A stretch of DNA of 43,556 nucleotides from Alphaproteobacteria bacterium (GCA_018971945.1 JAGWZH010000016.1:1-43556); one strand, 5' to 3'; numbered from the stretch's first letter, positions 19,430-28,169 are shown. A program made the numbers and translations. Notes: generated by a model not told the origin, from the letters alone.

Positions 19430-21007
19430 TCAATCCTGATTGGACCAAACGGTATCGGATCGGGTCTGATAGGTCTTGCCGTTCCGGGCCTTATGCGGTT
19501 TGGCCCCAGCCCGATGATCGCTGCGCCCATCGCTGCGCCCATCGCTGCGTCTGGCGTCGCTGCGGCCTTTGTCGGCCATAGTCTCAAGACGCCGATCGTC
19601 CTTGCGTCCAGGCGGACACAGCCCCTCACCTCTCCCGCCAAGGTCGCGGGCGGTCTTCGTGCGCTGGTCCTGACGGCGCCGCTCTTCGTTTGCCCGGGTC
19701 TCCGGGCGTTCGCTGCGGCGCTGCGGCTCCCTTTGCCCCTGCCGACTTCCTGACGCTTCCCCGCGCTGCGCCCCGCTCCGCTGGCCCTGGTTGCGCTGCG
19801 GCTGGCCGCGGCCCTGACCCCGGCCGCCGATCGGCGGCGGCTTTGGGACAGGATCTTTCAGCCCCGGCGTGGGCAGAGCGAGGGCGTGGGCAATGACTGC
19901 AACCGGCGCTTTTGTGAGCCTTTCGATATCTCTGAGCCAGGCCCGCTCTTCGGGCGCGCAGAAACTGATGGCCTGCCCCTCCGCACCCGCCCTGGCGGTG
20001 CGGCCGATCCGGTGCACATATTGTTCCGGAACATTCGGCAGATCGTAATTGATCACATGGCTCACCTCATCGATATCGATGCCCCGGGCCGCGATCTCGG
20101 TCGCCACCAAGAGCCTTGCCTTTCCCGCTTTGAAGGCCGCCAGGGCCCGCTCGCGTTGGGCTTGGCTCTTGTTGCCATGGATCGCCTCGGCTGCGTGACC
20201 CTGCGCCCGCAACGCGGCGACAACCCGATCAGCGCCGTGCTTCATGCGGGTGAAGACGATGGCCCGATCGATCTCGGGCTTTTCTTTCAAGAGCGCGTCG
20301 AGCAGCGCGCCCTTGCTGTCCTGGGCGATATGAATGACACCTTGGCTGACCCGCTCGGCGGTGGAGGACACGGGCGCCACCGCCACTTTCTGAGGATCGG
20401 TGAGGAATTGCTCCGCCAGGGCGGCGATGTCGGGAGGCATGGTTGCCGAGAAGAACAGGCTCTGCCGCTTTGAGGGCAGGAGCTTGGCGATCCGCCGCAA
20501 GGCATGGATGAAGCCCATATCCATCATGTGATCGGCCTCGTCGAGGACGAACATGGAAACGGCGTCGAGCCGCACGGCGCGGTTTTCCACGTGGTCGATA
20601 AGACGCCCGGGCGTTGCGACGAGCACATCGACCCCCCGCGCCAATTGCTCCCGCTGCCGCCCGAGCGCGACCCCGCCGAACACCACAGCGACGGACAATT
20701 TCAGATTCCGCCCATAAGTCTCAAAGGAGGTCGCGATTTGGGAGGCGAGCTCCCGGGTCGGGGCCAACACCAGAACGCGGCAGGTCCTGGGCTCGGCCCG
20801 TCCTCCTGTGGCTTGCAGCCGGTGCAGAATGGGCAGGGCGAAGGCTGCAGTCTTGCCTGTTCCAGTTTGCGCAAGGCCCACAATGTCGGCCCCCGTCATG
20901 GCGATGGGGATCGCCTGGGATTGGATAGGGGTGGGGGTGTCATAGCCCTCCGCGGCGAGCGCTTTCAAAAGCGGCGCGGCGAGGCCGAAGTCTTGGAATG
21001 ATGTCAC
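19430..21007 (-). CDS. rhlE: DEAD-box RNA helicase, RhlE-like
   Basis: This ATP-dependent RNA helicase has the full motif set: Q motif (TPTPIQSQAIP), Walker A AQTGTGKT, PTRELA, TPGR, DEAD, SAT, then VATEIAARGIDID and HRIGRTARAG. The first ~380 residues are the two RecA domains. The ~145-residue tail is basic and Gln/Arg/Gly-rich, as in RhlE proteins that act in ribosome assembly or cold adaptation. It includes a short tandem repeat of RSDG. The start is GTG 21007. The stop lies eight bases from the end of the response regulator gene (convergent). Confidence 0.95.
   Translation of the reverse strand: MTSFQDFGLAAPLLKALAAEGYDTPTPIQSQAIPIAMTGADIVGLAQTGTGKTAAFALPILHRLQATGGRAEPRTCRVLVLAPTRELASQIATSFETYGRNLKLSVAVVFGGVALGRQREQLARGVDVLVATPGRLIDHVENRAVRLDAVSMFVLDEADHMMDMGFIHALRRIAKLLPSKRQSLFFSATMPPDIAALAEQFLTDPQKVAVAPVSSTAERVSQGVIHIAQDSKGALLDALLKEKPEIDRAIVFTRMKHGADRVVAALRAQGHAAEAIHGNKSQAQRERALAAFKAGKARLLVATEIAARGIDIDEVSHVINYDLPNVPEQYVHRIGRTARAGAEGQAISFCAPEERAWLRDIERLTKAPVAVIAHALALPTPGLKDPVPKPPPIGGRGQGRGQPQRNQGQRSGAQRGEASGSRQGQREPQRRSERPETRANEERRRQDQRTKTARDLGGRGEGLCPPGRKDDRRLETMADKGRSDARRSDGRSDGRSDHRAGAKPHKARNGKTYQTRSDTVWSNQD
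19517..19548. repeat. 12-bp tandem repeat inside the helicase tail
   Basis: ATCGCTGCGCCC is repeated in tandem 2.75 times (19517-19528, 19529-19540, 19541-19548). On the coding (minus) strand it gives repeated R-S-D-G residues. Because the unit is a multiple of three, copy changes would not shift the frame. The intergenic arrays in this window mostly use 13 or 14 bp units. Confidence 0.85.
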
Positions 21008-21217
21008 GATATGCCCGTCAAAGGCCGGGAGCGTAAGGCTCCGGGTCCTTCCTGCTGAAGTCTCGAAACGGTGCGACGGCGAAGAAAGGCGAAGCGGCGA
21101 AAAGGGTCCGCCAAGAGGCCGAACGTCGATGGAGGCGTTCCGCGAATGATCCGGTGGAGGCAGGAGCTGCCAACACGGTCGCTGCGCGCCTTATGGGCCC
21201 TCTCGTCCTAACAGTCA

Positions 21218-21256
21218 ATGAACGGGGCCCATGAACGGGCCCCATGAACGGGTCCC
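21218..21256. repeat. 13-bp tandem repeat x3 upstream of rhlE
   Basis: Three contiguous 13-mers read ATGAACGGGGCCC, ATGAACGGGCCCC and ATGAACGGGTCCC. They differ only at the tenth base. The array lies in the 269-base spacer between the helicase start and the end of the thioesterase gene; the rest of that spacer shows no gene. Confidence 0.9.
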
Positions 21257-21276
21257 ACGCGTCAAGCGGCTTATCG

Positions 21277-22092
21277 CTAGGGAAAAAGGCGCAGAATGGC
21301 GCTTTGGCTGGCGGTGGCCATCAGCAACCCGTCATGGCTAAAAATATGCATTCTGCCGTGAACAAAGCCAGATCGAACCCCGTGAATGCGAATATCAAGG
21401 CACATCCACTCCGTGTCCACGAGCTGCCGGATCCTTATCGTATTGTCGAGACTATTGGCGCCCGCGTGCCGGCCGAGCGCGTGACCTGTGGCTGAGGGCA
21501 CAAAGTCGGCCAGGATGGCGAGAAGCCCACTTGTAACCGGCACGCCGTCCACGGCCCGACCCCACAAGACCGCATGACCGTCCTCGGAGAACTGACCATC
21601 CGCCCGGGCCGCGCCGTAGCGTCCTTTTGCAACCCGCAAATCGATTTTGTCGTGCATGTCCTTGTCTTGCGGGTTCCAGCGCGGCATCGGCAGGCAGTCC
21701 TCCGGGGGCGGCACGTCCGGCTTTTGCGCCCACTGGCCTTCAACGGCGTTCGGCCGCTCGCCCAGGGCGGCGTTGACGGTGAAAATCTCGGTGTCCGCCA
21801 CATGCCCCACGACCCGGGCCTGGGTCACGTTGTTTCCCGATCGCGGCACGATCACGTCCAAATCAACCATCGCCGGAGGGTGCGCGTAGGACAAATACTG
21901 CGCGGTCGCCCAGATTGTGGGCCGTCCCGTGGTCCGTTCCATCGCGGTGATCGCCGAGGCGAGGCCCACGCCGCCAAATAGGAATTTCTTTCCCGGCGGC
22001 CCCACGGTCACGTCCTGGGTGACCGGCAGATACCAACGGTGGGAATTGTGGGTTGCGCGCAAGTCGAAGAGGTCGGTCATGCGCCCTGACAT
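21277..22092 (-). CDS. acyl-CoA thioesterase family protein (double hotdog)
   Basis: The 271-residue protein fits the TesB-like thioesterase superfamily. The N-terminal hotdog has LFGGVGLASAITAMERTTGR and ATAQYLSYAHPPAMVDLDV. The C-terminal hotdog has NSLDNTIRIRQLVDTEWMCL and GRMHIFSHDGLLMATASQSA. The conserved segment DNTIR holds the Asp/Thr typical of the catalytic site. Substrate is not deducible. ATG 22092 has AGAGG eight bases upstream and follows the membrane-protein gene stop by ~20 bases, so the two form an operon on the minus strand. Confidence 0.85.
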   Translation of the reverse strand: MSGRMTDLFDLRATHNSHRWYLPVTQDVTVGPPGKKFLFGGVGLASAITAMERTTGRPTIWATAQYLSYAHPPAMVDLDVIVPRSGNNVTQARVVGHVADTEIFTVNAALGERPNAVEGQWAQKPDVPPPEDCLPMPRWNPQDKDMHDKIDLRVAKGRYGAARADGQFSEDGHAVLWGRAVDGVPVTSGLLAILADFVPSATGHALGRHAGANSLDNTIRIRQLVDTEWMCLDIRIHGVRSGFVHGRMHIFSHDGLLMATASQSAILRLFP

Positions 22093-22113
22093 GGGGCCGA
22101 CCTCTGATCCTGT

Positions 22114-23307
22114 CTAGGTCGCCATATGAGCGGCTGCTGCCGGGTTCATGGCGCGGCGGGTCACGCCCACGGCTGTAACCAAAAACGCCAGAACGAAGGC
22201 TAAAAGCGCAGTCTTGAGCGAGAAATCGCCCAGGTCTGCAAGATCAAACAGCAACCCGAGCATGCATCCCCCGACCACAAGCCAGCTCACCGCTCGGAAC
22301 ACGCCCGGGGCGGCGGCCCGTGCGGCGAACACAACAGCGAGCATCCCCGGCGCCAGCAGATAGACATCGATGGCCATGAGCCGTGGGATCAGGAGCGTGC
22401 CAAGAGCGAGGCCCATCCACACCCGCTCGCGGGCCGACAGGCCCGCCTGCGCCGCGATCGCCCACCCCGCCAGCGTCAGGATCGCTGCGAACGCGGCATA
22501 CCCCATCAACGCCGACGGGGCGGCGCCGGACACCCCGAAGACGGCGAGCCAGCCCCAGAAACCGTCCCCGGGGGCTCGCTCCACCGCCATGAAGCGGGTG
22601 ATCTCCACCCAGGCGTCCCACTCCGCCCCTCCCATATGGTAGGACCAAGCCCAGGGCCCGAGCGCCAAGCCGAGCGCCACAAGCCCTCCTAAGATCCGCC
22701 GCGGCCAGGAGACCGGCGCAACCAGGAACACGACCCCGAAAGTCAAAAGAACCGGTTTAAAGGCCCCCGCCACCCCCAGCGCCAGAGCGAGCGGCCAGAC
22801 GCTGGCCGTTGCCAGCAACGCTCCGGCAAGGACCAACGCGTGCAGGATAATGGCGACATTGCCAAGCACCACCGCGCTGCCGGTGATCAGGCCCAAAAAC
22901 AGAACCCGTTCCAACAACCGCCCCGGCGTCGCCCTGTTGAGGAACACCTGAAATGCAAGAAACGCCAACGCCAAGAGATAGAGAGCGACATAGGCTGCGA
23001 CAAAGCTGAACTCCCCAATCGAGTCGATGATCGCCCCCGCCCCCCGCGCCGCCCATGGCGCGTAGACGAACGTCGTGTGCCCAGGGATGTCGGCGCACAC
23101 AGCCTCCACGCCGTAGAACGGCGCGCCTGCCGAAGCGAGCCTTCCAGCGCACTGCACCGCCTCGAAATCATCCAGGAAACCGCCTCCCCCTTCGGCGATG
23201 CGGTTGACCAGGCCCTTCAACACAGGCAACCCAAACAGGAACGCGATCAAAACCCGGGTGGAAGTCTTGCGCGTCCGGGCGGCGAACCAGGCGAGGGCGT
23301 CCATCAT
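22114..23307 (-). CDS. multi-pass membrane protein, GT87 (DUF2029)-like
   Basis: The 397-residue protein has about ten hydrophobic segments. The N-terminal loop DDFEAVQCAGRLASAGAPFY followed by FVYAPWAARG resembles the first periplasmic loop of GT87-type polyprenyl-phosphate mannosyltransferases, where an Asp lies after the first helix. GNVAIILHALVLAGALL and GAFKPVLLTFGVVFLVAP are also typical. The sugar and acceptor are unknown. Start ATG 23307 (or 23304) has no clear ribosome binding site. It is divergent from the histidine kinase and upstream of the thioesterase. Confidence 0.75.
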   Translation of the reverse strand: MMDALAWFAARTRKTSTRVLIAFLFGLPVLKGLVNRIAEGGGGFLDDFEAVQCAGRLASAGAPFYGVEAVCADIPGHTTFVYAPWAARGAGAIIDSIGEFSFVAAYVALYLLALAFLAFQVFLNRATPGRLLERVLFLGLITGSAVVLGNVAIILHALVLAGALLATASVWPLALALGVAGAFKPVLLTFGVVFLVAPVSWPRRILGGLVALGLALGPWAWSYHMGGAEWDAWVEITRFMAVERAPGDGFWGWLAVFGVSGAAPSALMGYAAFAAILTLAGWAIAAQAGLSARERVWMGLALGTLLIPRLMAIDVYLLAPGMLAVVFAARAAAPGVFRAVSWLVVGGCMLGLLFDLADLGDFSLKTALLAFVLAFLVTAVGVTRRAMNPAAAAHMAT

Positions 23308-23393
23308 GTGCAAAGTTTAGCCATGTTGAACGGCAAGGCGCAATCCGGCGCCCGCGTGCGGTGAAGACGCCCGAAAAAGAAGGAGCGCGGTCT

Positions 23394-24755
23394 GTGCAGC
23401 TAACGTCCTCCCCATTGACCCGGCTATTTGGCAGGAACTGGCTGCCCAAGGGCTTATACTGGCGGACGCTGTTGATCATTGTGGCGCCAGCTGCCCTCTT
23501 GCAGCTGATCGTGACAGTCGTGTTTCTCAACGATCATTGGCAAACGACGTCTAAGCGCATGAGCCAAGCTGTCGCCGCCGACGTCACTCTGCTTTTGCAA
23601 CTTTATGAGCGGGACCCGACCCCGGCGACCTTCGCCGAGCTTCAGCGCCTCGCCCATGTTCCTTTGCGCCTGGAGATCACCCTTGACGAGGGGGGGGCTC
23701 TGGCGCTGCCCCGGTGCCGCGCCGTCGAACCCGCCATCGACCGTTATCTGACCCGTTCCCTGCGCGAGGATGTGGCGCGCGCTGTTTGGTATGACTCAAC
23801 CTGCCCCGGCAACCAGGTGAAGATCCGCGTCCCCGTCACCGGTGGCGTGTTGCAGGTGGAGGCCTTTCGCGACCGGGTGCAAGCCCGCTCAGGCCCTCTC
23901 TTCGTGGCCTGGATTTTCGGCGCGACGATTTTTCTGTGCGTCGTCTCGGTCCTGTTCATCCGCAACCAGGTGCGGCCCATCGAACGCCTCGCCAGGGCGA
24001 TGGCCGCCTTTGGCCGCGGAGAGGACGTCTCCACCTTTAAGGCGCGCGGAGCCCGTGAGGTGCGCGAAGCCGCCCATGCTTTTTTCGAGATGCGCAACCG
24101 CATCAAACGCCATATCGCTCAGAGGGCGCAGCTTCTGGCGGGCGTAAGCCACGACCTGCGCACGCCTATCACCCGCTTAAAACTACAATTCGCCCTGATG
24201 GACCAGACCTCGGACGTGGTCGCCGCCAAGCGCGACCTCGCCGACATGGAAGAGACCTTGGAGGAATATCTGGCGTTCGCCCGCGGCGAATGGACTGACG
24301 AGCTTGAGCCTTTGAGCCTGACAGACTTGGTGGCCGAGGTGACGAGCGCCCACATGCGCTCCGGCGCGACCCTGACTATTCTTCAGCCTGATCAGCCCAT
24401 CCAGGTGACCGGCCGCCCCAACGCCCTCAAGCGGTGCCTTGCAAATCTCATCGACAACGCGGTCGCACACGGCGGGGCGGTGCAAGTGGAGACGGCGGCC
24501 ACTGGCCAAGGGGTGGAGGTCAGGGTTGACGATGACGGCCCTGGCATCGACCCGACCCTTTACGAGGACGCTTTCCGGCCGTTCTCGCGACTGGATGAAA
24601 CCCGCACCCGCAACGCCAAGGGCGTGGGGCTGGGCCTCGCCATCGCCCGCGACGTGGCCCGCGCCCATGGCGGCGAGATCACCCTATCGAAGAGCCCTCT
24701 TGGGGGCTTGCGTGCGGCCCTGCGTCTGCCCCAGCGGATGTCCCATCGGGTTTAG
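23394..24755 (+). CDS. EnvZ-like sensor histidine kinase
   Basis: The 453-residue kinase has two transmembrane segments (~24-45 and ~165-190) flanking a ~120-residue periplasmic sensor. A HAMP domain (RNQVRPIERLARAMAAFGRG) follows. Phospho-acceptor H253 is in GVSHDLRTPITRLKL. The ATPase has NLIDNAVAHGG (N box), DDDGPGID (G1) and GVGLGLAIARDVARAHGG (G2). I chose GTG 23394 because AGGAG lies eight bases before it; GTG 23361 is in frame but lacks a site. The likely partner is the orphan response regulator at 18712, which is inference. Its 3' end overlaps the convergent TetR gene by 77 bases. Confidence 0.93.
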   Translation: MQLTSSPLTRLFGRNWLPKGLYWRTLLIIVAPAALLQLIVTVVFLNDHWQTTSKRMSQAVAADVTLLLQLYERDPTPATFAELQRLAHVPLRLEITLDEGGALALPRCRAVEPAIDRYLTRSLREDVARAVWYDSTCPGNQVKIRVPVTGGVLQVEAFRDRVQARSGPLFVAWIFGATIFLCVVSVLFIRNQVRPIERLARAMAAFGRGEDVSTFKARGAREVREAAHAFFEMRNRIKRHIAQRAQLLAGVSHDLRTPITRLKLQFALMDQTSDVVAAKRDLADMEETLEEYLAFARGEWTDELEPLSLTDLVAEVTSAHMRSGATLTILQPDQPIQVTGRPNALKRCLANLIDNAVAHGGAVQVETAATGQGVEVRVDDDGPGIDPTLYEDAFRPFSRLDETRTRNAKGVGLGLAIARDVARAHGGEITLSKSPLGGLRAALRLPQRMSHRV

Positions 24756-25323
24756 CGCTTTCGAAGCCCGCGAAACGCCCAAAAAGATCCTCCGCCCGAC
24801 GCAAGCCCTTATCGAGAGCGCTCATGGTCCGAGCGAAGTCGCCGGCGGTATCCTGCCGCCAAGCAGCCCTTGCCTGGGCTATGATCACCGCAAGCCCCTG
24901 CGCCCGCGCTCTGCCGGCCATGCCGTCGGCGTCGAGCCCGGCGAGCGCCATGACCCACTCCGCCAGCCTGACATGCCGCAGATGCTGCTGCGTCAAGGCG
25001 ACAGGCTCGCCTGGGGTCTCCATGGCCAACACCGCGGCCCGATGCGGCTCCATGGCCTCAAACCGCTGCATGATGAGATCGAAGAGCCGGTCTCGCAGGG
25101 ATTGGCTCGCGTCCGGCGCTGTCAAGCCTTCTCCCACCGCGCGATCAAAGGCCTCCTCCACGCAGTCTGCGGCCGCCGTGAGGCTTGCGCCGTAGAAATC
25201 ACCGATGGGCCGTCCGGCCGCCGCGGCGAGGTCAAAGAGGCTGACCCCGCGCCAACCGCGCACGGCTGCGACCTGCAGCGCCGCCTTGGCAAGGGCTTCT
25301 CGGATCTCCGCTTCAAGATGCAT
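24679..25323 (-). CDS. TetR-like transcriptional regulator
   Basis: The 214-residue protein has an N-terminal TetR-type helix-turn-helix (REALAKAALQVAAVRGWRGV, then SLFDLAAAAGRPIGDFYGAS) and an all-helical C-terminal domain that resembles COQ9-like TetR relatives. The ligand and targets are unknown. The start lies 13 bases after the proC stop, so it is the third gene of ybjN-proC-tetR. Its last 25 codons overlap the end of the histidine kinase on the other strand. The C-terminal tail is Gly/Ser/Ala-rich and probably disordered. Confidence 0.78.
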   Translation of the reverse strand: MHLEAEIREALAKAALQVAAVRGWRGVSLFDLAAAAGRPIGDFYGASLTAAADCVEEAFDRAVGEGLTAPDASQSLRDRLFDLIMQRFEAMEPHRAAVLAMETPGEPVALTQQHLRHVRLAEWVMALAGLDADGMAGRARAQGLAVIIAQARAAWRQDTAGDFARTMSALDKGLRRAEDLFGRFAGFESAKPDGTSAGADAGPHASPQEGSSIG

Positions 25324-25336
25324 CTCTGCATAAACC

Positions 25337-26164
25337 TTAATGGCCGTCCCGACCCAATGTGCGGGATCTTTCCGCCGCAGCGATGATAGCCCGACGAACC
25401 AGTGGACCCAAGCCGTCCATGCCGGTCAAGACATCGAGCGCGGCCTGGGTGGTCCCGCCGGGTGAAGTCACGGCCTTGCGGAGCGCCCCCGGGGTTTGTC
25501 CCGTCTGCAGCATCAGCGCGCCGGCGCCCGCCACGGTCTGCCGCGCCAGCCGTTCAGCCACGTCCTTTGGCAGGCCCTCCAACTCCGCCGCGGCCGCCAG
25601 AGCCTCCGCGAGAAGAAAGACATAAGCCGGCCCAGACCCCGACACTGCGGTCACGACATCCATTTGCCGTTCGATGTCCATCCGCTCGACCGGCCCCAAG
25701 GGCGCAAGCAGCTGTTCGGCGAGCAACAGGTCTTCTTCGCTGACCCCGGCTCCTGCCACATAGGCCGTCACCCCCTGGCCGATCTGCCCTGGCGTATTGG
25801 GCATGGCCCGCACCAGCCGCGTGGTGTTCAAGACCCGACCGAGGCCGTGCAGCGTGACGCCCGCCATCACTGAAACCACGAGCGTTTCGGGCCCCAGGAA
25901 TGGCTGCGCCGACTGCGCTGCAGCTGTGAACTGGTTAGGCTTCACCGCAAAGACCAACACGTCCGTCGGTTGGGGCGCCTCTGGATTCAAAACGGCGCCC
26001 GCCGCCTCCAGCGCTTCGCCCAGAGCAGGATCGAAGGAGGGCTCGAGAACATGGAGCGTCAGGCCGCCGCCAAGCTTGACGGCCTCCGCCCAGCCGCGCG
26101 CCAAAGCCCCGCCCATCTGGCCGCATCCTACCAACGCGACGACAGGATTGTCTCTCCGGCTCAA
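25337..26164 (-). CDS. proC: pyrroline-5-carboxylate reductase
   Basis: ProC reduces pyrroline-5-carboxylate to proline with NAD(P)H. The 275-residue protein has the Rossmann motif VALVGCGQMGGALARGW, FAVKPNQ, the MPNTPGQIGQG block, and the C-terminal signature VTSPGGTTQAALDVL with SGSGPAYVFLLAEAL. No ATG or GTG lies close to the Rossmann strand. A TTG at 26164 overlaps the TGA of ybjN (TTGA) and sits just after GGGGGAA. I take this TTG as the start; the ~75 codons further upstream in the same frame are the shadow of ybjN. Confidence 0.95.
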   Translation of the reverse strand: MSRRDNPVVALVGCGQMGGALARGWAEAVKLGGGLTLHVLEPSFDPALGEALEAAGAVLNPEAPQPTDVLVFAVKPNQFTAAAQSAQPFLGPETLVVSVMAGVTLHGLGRVLNTTRLVRAMPNTPGQIGQGVTAYVAGAGVSEEDLLLAEQLLAPLGPVERMDIERQMDVVTAVSGSGPAYVFLLAEALAAAAELEGLPKDVAERLARQTVAGAGALMLQTGQTPGALRKAVTSPGGTTQAALDVLTGMDGLGPLVRRAIIAAAERSRTLGRDGH

Positions 26165-26670
26165 GCTTCCCCCACGGTTTCGAAAAGGCTCGCCTTGGCC
26201 GCCTCCGCGGGCGCATAGCCTCCATGGATCAGAAGGGCAAAGGCGGGTTGGAACCGATCCGCAGCGTCCAGCGCGGCGGCCAGCAAAGCCTGAAACTCTC
26301 CTTCCGACACCTCGCTCCGGCCCACCATGGGCAGCGAGTGCCGCATCACGATGGCCCCGTCTTCGCTCCAAACATCGAAATGCCCAAGCCAAAGATTTTC
26401 ATTGATAAGGGCGCATAAACTGGCCGCTTCCGCCCGTTTATGCTCAGGCGCGGCGAGGTCCAGTCCGAAAGTAAACAAGACAGCCGGCAACTCTGCGCGA
26501 TAGCTGAAAAAGCCGACCGCCTCCCCCCACGGGGCTTGAAAACTGAACTGCAGATCATGGTCCTCGATCCGCTCGACCTCAAATCTGGGATCGTCGTTCA
26601 TCACCGCTTCGGCCAGAGCCAGGGGATCGTCCGCATCCAACCCGTCGTCGTCGTCCAGCGTTAAGTCCAT
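26161..26670 (-). CDS. YbjN domain protein
   Basis: The 169-residue protein begins at ATG 26670 after a strong GAGGAGGG. It matches the YbjN fold seen in type III secretion chaperone-like proteins: RFEVERIEDHDLQFSFQAPW, LCALINENLWLGHFDVW and IVMRHSLPMVG. YbjN proteins are cytosolic and often found before proC in alphaproteobacteria; the molecular role is unknown. Its stop overlaps the proC TTG start, which implies translational coupling. Confidence 0.9.
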   Translation of the reverse strand: MDLTLDDDDGLDADDPLALAEAVMNDDPRFEVERIEDHDLQFSFQAPWGEAVGFFSYRAELPAVLFTFGLDLAAPEHKRAEAASLCALINENLWLGHFDVWSEDGAIVMRHSLPMVGRSEVSEGEFQALLAAALDAADRFQPAFALLIHGGYAPAEAAKASLFETVGEA

Positions 26671-26897
26671 AGGGCCCTCCTCAGGCGAGCCGCTCCCACA
26701 CTCTGGGAAACGACTCCAAGAGCGCGTCGTCCCCGACGCTGTCCTCCCTCCAGGGCCGCGCTTCACCGGCACGGACGAATCAAACCCCAAAAGCACAATA
26801 GATGCGTTTGTGGAGCGCAGCAATCGTTGTCAGCTCTCTTGTCCGACCGGGGTCTTTCGCTGAGGCCGACGCCTCGCCTCCTCACGAGTTGTCGCGT

Positions 26898-26918
26898 GGG
26901 CCCCTCTCAGCGGGGCCC
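26898..26918 (-). terminator. GC-rich hairpin at the ubiK stop
   Basis: GGGCCCC (26898-26904) and GGGGCCC (26912-26918) pair across a 7-nt loop that contains the ubiK stop codon. There is no T-tract on either side, so a terminator or mRNA-stabilising role is only suggested. Confidence 0.3.
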
Positions 26919-27164
26919 CGAGGCAAGCCGCTCCTCGAGCGCGGCGAGCCTCTCTTTGAGCGTGGCGACTTCCTCTTGCGCCCTGGCGGCCAGCACTTTC
27001 ATCGCCTCGAACTCGTCCCGCCCGACCAGATCCATATCCGCCGCCGCTTTCTCTATCTGCGCGCGCACAAAGCTCTTGGCTTCCTCTTGCACGCCCTGGG
27101 CGACGCCCACCGCGCCTGTCATGAGACGGGCCATGTCGTCGAAAAGGCCTGAGGCGCGCTGCAT
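26907..27164 (-). CDS. ubiK: ubiquinone biosynthesis accessory factor UbiK (BMFP family)
   Basis: This 85-residue, mostly helical protein ends in a coiled coil (RDEFEAMKVLAARAQEEVAT, then LKERLAALEERL). The N-terminal part, LFDDMARLMTGAVGVAQG, is the membrane-fusogenic helix of BMFP/UbiK proteins. UbiK associates with UbiJ and the ubiquinone synthesis complex in gammaproteobacteria. VGRDEF is the family's conserved turn. It is divergent from lgt, with a ~96-base shared promoter region. Confidence 0.9.
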   Translation of the reverse strand: MQRASGLFDDMARLMTGAVGVAQGVQEEAKSFVRAQIEKAAADMDLVGRDEFEAMKVLAARAQEEVATLKERLAALEERLASGPR

Positions 27165-27260
27165 GTGACATCACTTTGCGTTTGAGGGTTGCTGCCAAGC
27201 TATTTATGAAACCGTATGAGGCGGCGCAACGGCGAGCCTGCGCGTCTGGGAGCTTTTTGC

Positions 27261-28169
27261 ATGACCGAGGTTTTGGTCTTTCTGCTTGCGAGCGCGTCCC
27301 CGGGCGCGGCAGGAACCGGTCTTCCGTTTCCCAATATTGATCCTGTCCTGCTCGAGATCGGCCCCTTCAAGCTCCGTTGGTATGCCCTGGCCTACATCGC
27401 AGGCCTGCTGATCGGCGCTCGCTATATCGTGCTGCTTGTCAAGAACCAGCGTCTTTGGGGCGGCAAGCCGGCCCCAATGACCGTGTCGCATGCGGAAGAT
27501 TTCCTCTTTTGGGCGACGCTCGGCGTTATTTTGGGCGGCCGGCTGGGCTATGTTTTGTTTTACATGCTTCCAGTCGAAGCAGCCCGTGAAAGTCTTTTTG
27601 CGGCCCCATGGCGCGTCTTCGCGATCTGGGAAGGGGGCATGAGCTTTCATGGCGGCCTGATCGGCGTCGCTTTGGCGGTCGCCTGTTTCGCCCGCGCCAA
27701 CAAGATCCCGCTGCTCTCTGTGGGCGACCTCGCCGCCTGCGCCGCTCCTATCGGGCTTTTCTTCGGCCGCATCGCCAACTTCATCAACGGCGAACTCTGG
27801 GGCCGTCCGACCGATTTGCCCTGGGGCTTTGTGTTTCCTGCTGCAGGCGACGGTCTCGCGCGCCACCCAAGTCAGCTCTATGAGGCGGCCTTGGAGGGTT
27901 TGGCGCTGTTTTTCATCATTCGCTTCGCCACCCATAGAAGCCGCGCCCTGACCAAACCGGGGCTCGCCGCAGGCCTCTTCTTGTTTTTCTATGGGGTCTT
28001 TCGCTTCAGCGTGGAGTTCGTTCGCGAACCTGACCGCAGCATGCCGGAAGCGCTCCAGAATTATGTGACCATGGGCATGCTTCTGTGTCTGCCCATGATC
28101 GCTGCGGGGCTCTATCTGATGAGCCGGGCCGGCAAAGGCGCGAGGCCTCTGGCGCCCAGCTCCGCGTGA
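27261..28169 (+). CDS. lgt: prolipoprotein diacylglyceryl transferase
   Basis: Lgt attaches diacylglycerol from phosphatidylglycerol to the lipobox Cys of prolipoproteins, the first step of lipoprotein maturation at the inner membrane. The 302-residue protein has about seven membrane segments. Signatures seen are LRWYALAYIAGLLIG, GGRLGYVLFY, EGGMSFHGG and GRIANFINGELWGRP, plus RHPSQLYEA. ATG 27261 follows GGGAG by eight bases. It heads an operon with midA and pgeF by overlapping stops and starts, and prs 22 bases later. Confidence 0.96.
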   Translation: MTEVLVFLLASASPGAAGTGLPFPNIDPVLLEIGPFKLRWYALAYIAGLLIGARYIVLLVKNQRLWGGKPAPMTVSHAEDFLFWATLGVILGGRLGYVLFYMLPVEAARESLFAAPWRVFAIWEGGMSFHGGLIGVALAVACFARANKIPLLSVGDLAACAAPIGLFFGRIANFINGELWGRPTDLPWGFVFPAAGDGLARHPSQLYEAALEGLALFFIIRFATHRSRALTKPGLAAGLFLFFYGVFRFSVEFVREPDRSMPEALQNYVTMGMLLCLPMIAAGLYLMSRAGKGARPLAPSSA

